From Deltaproteobacteria bacterium (GTDB lineage Bacteria; Desulfobacterota; Binatia; Binatales; Binataceae): a DNA stretch of 10,162 bases. Below, in pieces: positions 1-5,461 of the stretch. Positions within the stretch are counted from its first letter, which is position 1, and each line of letters begins with the position of its first letter. Position numbers and translations under genes: made by a program. Under the pieces are notes generated by a model. The model was not told where the DNA came from. It saw nothing but the letters and a program-made list of their open reading frames with translations, and searched no databases. The stretch is from contig PMOH01000322.1 of the NCBI GenBank assembly GCA_003161515.1, positions 1 to 10,162 of the forward strand, read 5' to 3'.

Positions 1-1
1 A

Positions 2-334
2 TCACTGCGATTTTTTGCCCTTCAATCGAACGTCGTCGCTTGCGAGGCAGGCCGCGTTGAGCGCGCGCGCTTTTCCCAATGCGGCGTCATTTTTTTGCAG
101 CCGTTTGAGCTTGCCCGTTTTGTCGAGCGTCACCGGATCCTGCTGGCTGTTCTGAAGGTCGGTCAGCGCCTTCTCGCAACTATCTTCGTCGGGGAAATTG
201 GTGACCACAATCCAGCGCGAAATCGGCGTGTCGGAATCGACATCATGAGGGATCTTGGCCGAATCGGGCGGCATCATCAGATACCAGCCCACTAATGCGA
301 GCGCCGCGAGATGGCGGCTATGCAGGTTTCTCAC
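2..334 (-). CDS. small exported protein, unknown function
   Basis: A 110-residue protein that I do not recognise. Residues 8-22 are hydrophobic after two arginines, so it has a signal peptide or a single N-terminal membrane anchor and probably acts in the periplasm. The remainder is hydrophilic and contains two cysteines (C53 in DEDSCEKA and C96 in NAACLASDD) that could form a disulfide, then a basic tail. The start is GTG at 334. An in-frame TAA lies a few codons upstream, so the frame cannot extend much further. No Shine-Dalgarno sequence is visible, but a good promoter ends 7 bases before the GTG, which would fit a leaderless message. The next in-frame starts are the two ATGs at residues 20-21, which would remove the hydrophobic segment. 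The gene runs away from the structured gap at 335-637. Codon use looks normal for the window, so I believe it is a real gene despite the lack of a family. Confidence 0.6.
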   Translation of the reverse strand: MRNLHSRHLAALALVGWYLMMPPDSAKIPHDVDSDTPISRWIVVTNFPDEDSCEKALTDLQNSQQDPVTLDKTGKLKRLQKNDAALGKARALNAACLASDDVRLKGKKSQ

Positions 335-341
335 GCGGCAA

Positions 342-370
342 GTTATACCGAGTTAGCGGCAAAAAGTCAC
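342..370 (-). promoter_or_regulatory. candidate promoter for the 2-334 gene
   Basis: On the minus strand, GTGACT (365-370, four of six matches to TTGACA) is followed after 17 bases by TATAAC (342-347, five of six matches to TATAAT). Only 7 bases separate the -10 hexamer from the GTG start at 332-334, so the transcript would begin at or next to the start codon. The call rests on sequence match and spacing alone. Confidence 0.4.
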
Positions 371-540
371 CGATGGCGGGCACGGCGGCCGCCCCACTTA
401 AAGATGCGGGCTGCCCTGTTAGGAAGTTATGGGCGCGAGGACGCGAAGCGACCTCGTGACCGGGGCGCAGATCGACCTCGACGCTTCCTGCCTGACATAG
501 TTCTAACAGGGACGAAGTCCCGCATCCTTTCTCTTTCCTT

Positions 541-567
541 ATATTGGGTGCAGGGGTCACCCCTGCC
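541..567. repeat. 27-base palindromic repeat, copy 1
   Basis: This stretch matches 5435-5461 in 26 of 27 bases in the same orientation. Its core is the palindrome GCAGGGGTCACCCCTGC (550-566), two 8-base arms around one central base. The part outside the palindrome (ATATTGGGT side) is also shared, so the unit is larger than the hairpin. This copy is intergenic. Two copies in one window suggest a dispersed intergenic repeat. Confidence 0.65.
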
Positions 568-573
568 GAGGGT

Positions 574-592
574 GCGGGGCGAGCAGCCCCGC
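574..592. repeat. GC hairpin downstream of rho
   Basis: GCGGGGC-GAGCA-GCCCCGC forms a perfect 7-base-pair stem with a 5-base loop, 45 bases downstream of the rho stop. It is the strongest simple hairpin in the gap. Neither strand has a T run after it, so I do not call it an intrinsic terminator. It may protect a 3' end or belong to the surrounding repeat cluster. Confidence 0.45.
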
Positions 593-637
593 GCTTTAAC
601 GCACGGCGGGCCGCCCACTTAACCAGGACTCGGCGCC

Positions 638-2029
638 CTACGCGTTCATCGATTCGAGGAATTCTTCGTTGGTCTTGGTCTTGTCCATCTTGTCGATCAG
701 GAATTCCATCGCTTCGACCGCGTTCAACTGCGTCAGCAGCTTGCGCAGGATCCACACGCGATTGAGCGTCGCGCGCGGCAGCAGCAATTCTTCCTTACGG
801 GTCGAGGAGCGCTGGATGTCGATCGTGGGGAAGATGCGCTTTTCGAGCAGGCGCCGGTCGAGCGCGATCTGCTGATTGCCGGTGCCTTTGAACTCTTCGA
901 AAATAACTTCGTCCATTCGGCTGCCGGTATCGACCAGCGCGGTCGCGATAATCGTCAGGCTGCCGCCGTCTTCGGTGTTGCGCGCGGCGCCGAAAAACTT
1001 CTTGGGCTTGTGCAGCGCGTTGGAATCGACGCCGCCTGAAAGTATCTTGCCCGACGGCGGCACCACGGTGTTGTACGCGCGCGCCAGCCGCGTAATCGAA
1101 TCGAGCAGGATAACGACGTCGCGTCCGTGCTCGACCAGCCGCCGCGCTTTTTCGATTACCATCTCGGCAACTTGCACGTGACGGGTCGCGGGCTCGTCAA
1201 AGGTCGAGCTGACGACCTCGCCCTGCACCGATCGCAGCATGTCGGTGACTTCCTCGGGACGCTCATCGACCAGCAGCACGATCAGCACGATCTCAGGATG
1301 GTTGTGCGCGATTGCCTTGGCGATCGCCTGCAGCATCATCGTCTTGCCGGTGAACGGCGCCGCGACGATAAGCCCGCGCTGGCCTTTGCCGATAGGCGCG
1401 ACCAAATCGATGATGCGGGTGGTCAAATCTTCGTGATTGTATTCGAGCTTGATTCGCTCCTCGGGATAGAGCGGGGTCAGGTTGTCGAACAGGATTTTGT
1501 CGCGCGCCTTTTCCGGGTCTTCGTAGTTGATCGATTCAACCTTCAGCAGCGCGAAGTAGCGCTCGCCTTCCTTGGGCGGGCGAATCAGTCCTGAAACCAC
1601 GTCGCCGGTGCGCAAGTTGAACTTGCGAATCTGGCTCGGCGAAATATAAATGTCGTCGGGACCGGGCAGGTAGTTGTAGTCAGGCGCGCGCAGGAAGCCG
1701 AAGCCGTCGGGCAGGATTTCGAGCACGCCCTCGCCGAGGATCGATCCGTTCTTCGCCGCTTGCGCCTGCAGGACGGCAAAGATCATCTCCTGCTTGCGCA
1801 TGTTGGTGGCGCCGTCAACATTGAAGTCGCGCGCCATCTGCGCCAGCTCGGTAATTTTTGCGCGCTTGAGCGACTTGAGGTTGAGTACCCCTTCGTCGCT
1901 GATCACCGGCGCCGGTGGCGGAAGATTCGGATTGCTGTCGAGGTTTACCTGCCGTGGTGTGCCGTTGGTCGAACGCGGGTCATCGAAGCGACCCTCCTCG
2001 CTCTTCGCAACGTGTCTGCCCTTGCCCAT
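638..2029 (-). CDS. rho: transcription termination factor Rho
   Basis: Hexameric RNA-dependent ATPase/helicase that ends transcription. Counting from the ATG at 2029 (463 residues): a short proline-rich linker; Rho N-terminal helical domain at about 48-90 (LKSLKRAKITELAQMA); cold-shock-like primary RNA-binding domain at about 100-165 (GVLEILPDGFGFLR); ATPase domain to the end. The ATPase part has DERPEEV (255-261), Walker B LLDSITR with D310, the Q-loop around SGGVDSNALHKPKK (331-344) and the R-loop GTGN (382-385). The P-loop at 223-230 reads AAPFTGKT where E. coli Rho has APPKAGKT: the invariant GKT is kept but the upstream lysine is phenylalanine (F226). I prefer the 2029 start because GGGGAAGG lies just before it. 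The same frame opens at ATG-ATG 2059/2056 (473 residues), where no ribosome site is visible. Length and conservation indicate a full, functional gene. The structured gap 335-637 follows it. Confidence 0.97.
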   Translation of the reverse strand: MGKGRHVAKSEEGRFDDPRSTNGTPRQVNLDSNPNLPPPAPVISDEGVLNLKSLKRAKITELAQMARDFNVDGATNMRKQEMIFAVLQAQAAKNGSILGEGVLEILPDGFGFLRAPDYNYLPGPDDIYISPSQIRKFNLRTGDVVSGLIRPPKEGERYFALLKVESINYEDPEKARDKILFDNLTPLYPEERIKLEYNHEDLTTRIIDLVAPIGKGQRGLIVAAPFTGKTMMLQAIAKAIAHNHPEIVLIVLLVDERPEEVTDMLRSVQGEVVSSTFDEPATRHVQVAEMVIEKARRLVEHGRDVVILLDSITRLARAYNTVVPPSGKILSGGVDSNALHKPKKFFGAARNTEDGGSLTIIATALVDTGSRMDEVIFEEFKGTGNQQIALDRRLLEKRIFPTIDIQRSSTRKEELLLPRATLNRVWILRKLLTQLNAVEAMEFLIDKMDKTKTNEEFLESMNA

Positions 2030-2354
2030 ATGCCTTCCCCGCAACCTGAACTCCATCATCTTTGATGCTGCAATTGTCCGCCGCTTATGCGCGCGTATCG
2101 CAGGTTATGAACGTTTGTTCCAATGGACCCCCCACAACGGGAGATACCATTACAGATTTTCGAGTGCTCAAGCGGTCGGGATTCGGAACAACTGACGCCT
2201 TGAGTTCAAGTTCGGAATTACGGACCGCAGGGAAACGGGATTTATCTCACCACCCAACCCGTTTCAGCGTCCTCAGTGCGGAAGCTTCATCTAAAACGCT
2301 ACCCGCGCGATGCCACGATGTCAACGGGGCTCATGCCGCGCGATTGTGAAATCC
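2030..2354. other. gene-free rho upstream region
   Basis: I see no gene in these roughly 300 bases between the DUF486 gene and rho. Visible elements are an inverted repeat AAACGGG (2233-2239) with CCCGTTT (2258-2264), a small hairpin CTTGA-GT-TCAAG (2199-2210), and the heptamer TTCGGAA occurring twice (at about 2183 and 2211). The region probably holds the rho promoter and a long rho leader, since many bacteria regulate rho through its leader. I found no promoter hexamer pair good enough to call. Confidence 0.4.
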
Positions 2355-2687
2355 CTAGACTTTCCCCCAGAACGCGAATCCGACTGCGCCGAGGATGCAT
2401 ACGAACGATCCGACGTAGTTCCATCGCGGCACTTCTCCCAGATAAAGGAAGGCGAAGATCGCAAAGACTATCAGCGTTATGATCTCCTGGATGATCTTGA
2501 GCTGGTAGGCGGTGAATTCTCCGTAGCCAATCCGGTTCGCGGGAACCTGAAAACAATATTCCGCAAACGCGATCAGCCAGCTCACAACGATCACCAACAT
2601 CAGCGGCCGATCCCGGAACCGCAAATGTCCGTACCACGCAATCGTCATGAAAGTGTTCGAGCAGAACAGCAATGCAACGGTTAGCAT
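2355..2687 (-). CDS. DUF486 (DMT-like) four-helix membrane protein
   Basis: A 110-residue integral membrane protein, full length for the DUF486 family, a half-size relative of drug/metabolite transporters with no settled substrate. Four membrane helices are visible at about 2-18, 29-46, 64-83 and 92-108. The family pattern is clear: NTFMTIAWYGHL (11-22), the charged turn FRDRPL, SWLIAFAEYCFQVPANRIG (36-54), and QLKIIQEIITL (62-72). The ATG at 2687 fits the usual family N-terminus. The ribosome site before it is weak. It lies 53 bases downstream of the toxin gene on the same strand, so it may be read from the vapBC promoter or have its own. It sits about 300 bases upstream of rho with no obvious functional link. 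I am sure of the family and know nothing about the substrate. Confidence 0.88.
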   Translation of the reverse strand: MLTVALLFCSNTFMTIAWYGHLRFRDRPLMLVIVVSWLIAFAEYCFQVPANRIGYGEFTAYQLKIIQEIITLIVFAIFAFLYLGEVPRWNYVGSFVCILGAVGFAFWGKV

Positions 2688-2740
2688 GCCCGTTATTTTT
2701 AGCGAACAGCGGACGCTCGTCCAACGTCAGTCGCGACGCT

Positions 2741-3163
2741 TTACCGGCGTGCCCAGGGGTCAACCAGCTCGATGCCAAGATCCATGAAGTGACGGGAGTT
2801 ACGAGTAGCGAGCGTCGCCCGCCTCGCGGAAACGATGCCGGCGATTTCGATGTCGCGGAAGTCGACCGTCTTTCCAACTGCTCGCCGCTCCGCCGCGCGA
2901 CTCGCCGCTTCCTCGGCTGCCTCGGCGTCGAAAACGAGAATTCGTCCCTGGAAGTCTTCATCGAGCGCGCGACTGAACGCGTCCTCGAGCTGCCGCTTGC
3001 GGCGTCCGGGCGCGAGCAACTCCAGCCCAAAGCGAATCTCGAACACGGTCACCGCAGTAGTCCAGACAGACTCCGAAGGCTGCAAGTCGAGCCACGCAAC
3101 GACTGCTGGATCGGCCTCGCGTTGCATCAACGCAGAGAGAACGTTGGTGTCGAGAACGATCAC
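2741..3163 (-). CDS. vapC: PIN-domain toxin ribonuclease, VapC/FitB type
   Basis: A 140-residue PIN-domain protein, the toxin of a type II toxin-antitoxin pair. VapC toxins are Mg-dependent ribonucleases that cut tRNA, rRNA or mRNA when not bound by antitoxin. Visible acidic active-site residues are D5 (IVLDTNVLSAL), E42 (VFEIRFGLE) and D101/D104 (DFRDIEIAGI), in the order typical of the family. The C-terminal motif reads ATRNSRHF (119-126), so the fourth acidic position often seen there is not acidic, as in many FitB-type members. The start is GTG at 3163 and overlaps the antitoxin stop in GTGA, so translation is coupled. The length is normal and the frame is intact, so the toxin looks functional. 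Its natural target cannot be read from sequence. Confidence 0.93.
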   Translation of the reverse strand: MIVLDTNVLSALMQREADPAVVAWLDLQPSESVWTTAVTVFEIRFGLELLAPGRRKRQLEDAFSRALDEDFQGRILVFDAEAAEEAASRAAERRAVGKTVDFRDIEIAGIVSARRATLATRNSRHFMDLGIELVDPWARR

Positions 3164-3408
3164 TTCTTGAAGATTGCTGGCCGCGGCTTATGCCCGCGAA
3201 GTTCAGGGATATCCTCTCGAAGAACGATACGCGCAAAGCGGCTTCGAATGCGGCTGCCCAATGCCACGGCGGTGCGGCTTTCGGGCTTCACTGCATTGCG
3301 AAGAATGTCGCGCACTTCCTCTTCCATGCTATGGCCGTGACGACTCGCCTGCTGTTGGAGTCGAGCCTTTACGCCCTCTTCAAGATTTCTAACAACCAGC
3401 TGCGCCAT
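3160..3408 (-). CDS. vapB: antitoxin, FitA/VapB type (ribbon-helix-helix)
   Basis: An 82-residue antitoxin. Residues 2-40 (AQLVVRNLEEGVKARLQQ, then SMEEEVRDILRNAV) form the Arc-like ribbon-helix-helix DNA-binding domain of the FitA/StbC family: a short beta strand and two helices. The C-terminal half (45-82) is basic and proline-containing, and in this family it wraps the PIN toxin and blocks its active site. The start is ATG at 3408. It is the first gene of the pair and its stop overlaps the toxin start by four bases. A perfect 24-base palindrome lies 12 bases before the ATG and overlaps a good promoter, the usual arrangement for repression by the antitoxin-toxin complex. The pair sits between rluD and the DUF486 gene, consistent with a later insertion, though no insertion scars are visible. 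Confidence 0.92.
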   Translation of the reverse strand: MAQLVVRNLEEGVKARLQQQASRHGHSMEEEVRDILRNAVKPESRTAVALGSRIRSRFARIVLREDIPELRGHKPRPAIFKK

Positions 3409-3420
3409 TGGAATTCGTCG

Positions 3421-3444
3421 CCTCTGATATCATGATATCAGAGG
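3421..3444. promoter_or_regulatory. 24-base perfect palindrome, putative vapBC operator
   Basis: The half-site CCTCTGATATCA is followed directly by its exact reverse complement, giving a 24-base palindrome without spacer. It lies 12 bases upstream of the vapB ATG and covers the -10 hexamer. Ribbon-helix-helix antitoxins bind such inverted sites in their own promoters, so an autorepression operator is the natural reading. It is too AT-centred to be a good terminator for rluD. Confidence 0.75.
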
Positions 3445-3459
3445 CGTCATGAACCTCAA
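3432..3459 (-). promoter_or_regulatory. candidate vapBC promoter
   Basis: TTGAGG (3454-3459, four of six matches) and TATCAT (3432-3437, five of six matches) are separated by 16 bases on the minus strand, inside the short gap between the rluD stop and vapB. The -10 hexamer lies within the palindrome 3421-3444, so bound antitoxin complex would block polymerase. Confidence 0.5.
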
Positions 3460-3462
3460 CCG

Positions 3463-4497
3463 TCAACTGAGCTCGATCCAGCGGCGAAGCTCGCGCGCGT
3501 CCGACGCAAACAACTTCGTCGCGAGAAATTCGACAAAATCCGTCGGCAGCGGTGCGACGAACTCGAGCCGCGCGCCGGATCGCGGATGCGTCAGAGAAAG
3601 CGCCAGCGCATGCAGCGCCTGTCGGTGAAACAATCCACCGGCTGCCGATTTGCCGCCATACAAAGGATCGCCAAGACAAGGATAACCAATCGACGCGAGA
3701 TGCACGCGAATCTGATGCATCCTGCCAGTCTCCGGCTTCACCCGCACCAGCGACGCGCCAGCTTCATCGCCGTCTGCGGGGTCGAAGCGCGCGAGCACCG
3801 TGATATGGCTGACGGCGTCGCGCGGCGCATTCGATCGCACCGACATCCGCTTGCGTTCCACCGGATGCCGTCCGACGGGCCGCTCGATCGTCACGCGGTC
3901 GCGCGCGACCTTGCCCTTGACGATCGCGAGGTAAGTTTTTTTGACGCTGCGATCCTTGAACTGCCGCGAAAGCGCGGTGCGCGAAAACGGCGTCCGCGCG
4001 ACGACCATCACCCCCGACGTATCCTTGTCCAGGCGATGCACAATTCCCGGACGCAGCACGCCGTCGGGCTCGGCCATCGCAGCCAGTTCGGGAAATCGCG
4101 CCAGCAGCGCATCGACCAGCGTGCCGTTGGGATGCCCGGGCGCGGGATGCACCGTCATGCCCGCGGGCTTGTTCACCACGATTATTTCGTCGTCGTCGAA
4201 AATTACTGAAATTTCCGGCGCGTCCCCTTCCTTATAGATCGAAGGATCGCTCAGCGCGCCGGCGGGAATCGCGGCGACGTCAACCCGATCGCCCGTCCGC
4301 ACTCCGCTCGACGCGCGCGCGGCCGCGCCGTTCACCGTCACCAGTCCCGCCTTGATCATCCGTGCCACTTGCGAGCGCGAGTACTCCGGCGCCAGCCGCA
4401 TCGAAACGAACACGTCCAGCCGCATCCGATCGTGCTCGGCGGCTGCAGTGATTGTCGTTGGCAAAATCACGTGCGCGACTTTACCGCATCGACGCAC
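3463..4497 (-). CDS. rluD: 23S rRNA pseudouridine synthase, RluD type
   Basis: RluA-family pseudouridine synthase that isomerises uridines in rRNA. In E. coli, RluD modifies helix 69 of 23S rRNA. The protein has 344 residues from the GTG at 4497. An S4 RNA-binding domain spans about 28-75 (EYSRSQVARMIKAGLVTVNG), and the catalytic domain spans about 95-325, with NKPAGMTVHPAPGHPNGTLV (109-128), the active-site motif HRLDKDTSG (154-162, catalytic D157), and RVKPETGRMHQIRVHLASIG. HRLDKDTSG is closer to RluD than RluC, but the exact target site is inferred. The start is uncertain: GTG 4497 has no ribosome site and follows the upstream lipoprotein stop by 3 bases. GTG at 4470 (residue 10), giving MILPTTITAAAEHDR, would match the family N-terminus better. 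It is probably co-transcribed with the lipoprotein gene. Confidence 0.92.
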   Translation of the reverse strand: MRRCGKVAHVILPTTITAAAEHDRMRLDVFVSMRLAPEYSRSQVARMIKAGLVTVNGAAARASSGVRTGDRVDVAAIPAGALSDPSIYKEGDAPEISVIFDDDEIIVVNKPAGMTVHPAPGHPNGTLVDALLARFPELAAMAEPDGVLRPGIVHRLDKDTSGVMVVARTPFSRTALSRQFKDRSVKKTYLAIVKGKVARDRVTIERPVGRHPVERKRMSVRSNAPRDAVSHITVLARFDPADGDEAGASLVRVKPETGRMHQIRVHLASIGYPCLGDPLYGGKSAAGGLFHRQALHALALSLTHPRSGARLEFVAPLPTDFVEFLATKLFASDARELRRWIELS

Positions 4498-4500
4498 AAA

Positions 4501-4719
4501 TCACGGCGTCGCAGGCGGTGGAATCGGCGGCGCGATTGAAGGTGGCGGCGAAGATCCGGCGTCTGGCGGACAGTTCTCACTGGTGGTCGTAGCGGTCACG
4601 ACGCCGTAGGTCGTCTTCTGACAGCCGGTCGCTGTCGCGTCGGGCCTCGTATAAAACCAGCACCCCGCCAACGCGACCGAAAACATCACAACTACTATCA
4701 TCGAAAAGAGTGTTCTCAT
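4501..4719 (-). CDS. small proline-rich lipoprotein
   Basis: A 72-residue protein of unknown function. It starts with a lipoprotein signal peptide: basic MRT, hydrophobic 4-16, and the lipobox LAGC with the lipidated cysteine at C20. The mature part is about 52 residues, with cysteines at GCQK and ENCP and a proline-rich tail (SSPPPSIAPPIPPPATP). Tryptophan follows the lipid cysteine, so by the E. coli +2 rule it would go to the outer membrane. I chose ATG 4719 because AGGTGA lies 5 bases upstream. An in-frame ATG at 4749 would add ten residues in front of the signal peptide and is less likely. It is separated from the rluD frame by 3 bases and from leuD by about 90 bases, so it may head a small operon with rluD. 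I do not recognise a family. Confidence 0.68.
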   Translation of the reverse strand: MRTLFSMIVVVMFSVALAGCWFYTRPDATATGCQKTTYGVVTATTTSENCPPDAGSSPPPSIAPPIPPPATP

Positions 4720-4758
4720 CAGAGTCACCTCGATCGACCCGTCCCCCATGCGATTGTT

Positions 4759-4799
4759 CCCCTTCCCTCGAGGGCCCGAAAAAGGGGTTAGGGGTTAGG
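4759..4799. repeat. intergenic palindrome and GGGGTTA direct repeat
   Basis: Between leuD and the lipoprotein gene, CCCCTT (4759-4764) pairs with AAGGGG (4782-4787) around the perfect palindrome CCCTCGAGGG (4765-4774). This runs into GGGGTTAGGGGTTAGG (4784-4799), two copies of GGGGTTA and part of a third. No T tract follows the hairpin on the minus strand, so it is not a standard leuD terminator. It looks like a dispersed intergenic repeat. Confidence 0.45.
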
Positions 4800-4809
4800 T
4801 TCCCTTACT

Positions 4810-5415
4810 CTACTCGAAGCGATGCGGCAGCGGATGCTTCTTCTCATACTCGCGAATCCGATCCTCGTGCGCGAGCGTCAGCGCGATGTCGTCGAGACCT
4901 TCGAGCAGGCATTTCTTCTGATGCGGCTCGATCTCGAAATGCGCAGTCCAGCCGAAATCGTCGGACACCGTCTGTTTTTCCAGATCGATCGAAAGCCGGT
5001 ACGCCTCGTAGTCGCCGGCCGCGCGAAAAATATGATCGACCTCGTCGGCTTTCAGCGTCACCGGCAGAAAACCGTTCTTCATACAGTTGTTGTGAAAGAT
5101 ATCGGCGAACTCAGGCGCGATCGCCGCGCGGAAGCCCGCGTCGTCGAGCGCCCACACCGCATGCTCGCGCGAACTGCCGCATCCGAAATTATTGCGCGCA
5201 ACCAGAATCGACGCGCCCTGGTAGCGCGGCTTGTTCAGCACGAAATCCTTATTCTCGCTGCCGTCCGGATTTCGCCGCCAATCAATAAACAACCCAGCCT
5301 TAAGCCCCGTCCTGACCACAGCCTTAAGAAACTGCTTCGGAATAATCTGATCCGTATCGACATTAGCCCGATCAAGTGGCGCAACCATCCCAGTAAAATT
5401 TTTAAACTTCTGCAT
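4810..5415 (-). CDS. leuD: 3-isopropylmalate dehydratase small subunit
   Basis: Small (swivel-domain) subunit of isopropylmalate isomerase, which with LeuC converts 2-isopropylmalate to 3-isopropylmalate in leucine synthesis in the cytoplasm. It has 201 residues, normal for the proteobacterial LeuD form. Visible family motifs are the substrate-recognition loop NVDTDQIIPKQFL (18-30), NFGCGSSREHAVWAL (76-90) and the downstream FHNNCMKNGFLPV stretch (107-119). The start is ATG 5415 with AGGAG 6 bases upstream, a strong ribosome site. The gap to leuC is 35 bases on the same strand, so the two are one transcription unit. No other leu gene (leuA, leuB) is in the window. Downstream lie about 60 bases of repeat sequence and then the lipoprotein gene. 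Confidence 0.97.
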   Translation of the reverse strand: MQKFKNFTGMVAPLDRANVDTDQIIPKQFLKAVVRTGLKAGLFIDWRRNPDGSENKDFVLNKPRYQGASILVARNNFGCGSSREHAVWALDDAGFRAAIAPEFADIFHNNCMKNGFLPVTLKADEVDHIFRAAGDYEAYRLSIDLEKQTVSDDFGWTAHFEIEPHQKKCLLEGLDDIALTLAHEDRIREYEKKHPLPHRFE

Positions 5416-5434
5416 AGCTATCTCCTAAGAATAA

Positions 5435-5461
5435 ATACTGGGTGCAGGGGTCACCCCTGCC
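5435..5461. repeat. 27-base palindromic repeat, copy 2, over the leuC stop
   Basis: It matches 541-567 at 26 of 27 bases, including the palindrome GCAGGGGTCACCCCTGC (5444-5460). On the coding strand the leuC TGA stop is exactly the three central bases of the palindrome, and the last two codons (CAG GGG) form one arm. The hairpin therefore lies between leuC and leuD in the shared message, where it could affect mRNA stability or the balance of the two subunits. It leaves the leuD ribosome site free. Confidence 0.65.

Larger units (their letters stand above)
381..622. repeat. hairpin cluster bounded by 21-base direct repeats
   Basis: The stretches 381-401 and 602-622 both run from CACGGCGG to CCCCACTTAA or CCCACTTAA and match at 18 of 21 positions without gaps. 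Between them is an interrupted inverted repeat: GATGCGGG (403-410) plus CCCTGTTAG (414-422) pairs with CTAACAGGG (503-511) plus CCCGCATC (519-526). Inside that is a hairpin with arms CGAGG/CCTCG and CGC/GCG (436-456). To the right lie GGGAC-GAA-GTCCC (509-521), GCAGGGGTCACCCCTGC (550-566) and GCGGGGC-GAGCA-GCCCCGC (574-592). Terminal inverted repeats with flanking direct repeats resemble a small non-autonomous element (MITE- or REP-like), although 21 imperfect bases is long for a target duplication. It carries no protein. A structured RNA is an alternative reading. Confidence 0.45.
335..637. other. gene-free structured region between rho and the 2-334 gene
   Basis: No convincing gene lies in these 303 bases. 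The open frames that cross it are arginine- and proline-rich translations of GC-rich DNA. It holds the promoter at 342-370, two near-identical 21-base direct repeats (381-401 and 602-622), a two-part inverted repeat (403-422 with 503-526) and at least four short hairpins. It lies just downstream of rho, so it could end or process the rho transcript, but no hairpin here is followed by a T tract on either strand and a classical intrinsic terminator is not visible. Confidence 0.6.

Noticed and set aside
574..592. Intrinsic terminator for rho
   Set aside because: The stem is good but no T tract follows it on either strand, so I list it only as a hairpin.
1127..1594. 155-codon plus-strand frame inside rho
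   Set aside because: Antisense shadow of the conserved Rho ATPase domain.
2060..2160. rho promoter TTGGAA-18-GATACG on the minus strand
   Set aside because: The -10 hexamer matches at only three of six positions, which is near background.
2299..3030. 243-codon minus-strand frame over the DUF486 and toxin genes
   Set aside because: It overlaps two recognisable genes in another frame, and its translation is rich in R and S with no family pattern.
2672..3340. 222-codon plus-strand frame opposite vapBC
   Set aside because: It is the complement of the clear antitoxin and toxin genes, with no plausible protein pattern.
541..5461. Reading the palindromic repeat copies as a CRISPR remnant
   Set aside because: Only two copies nearly 5 kb apart, no regular spacers and no cas genes.
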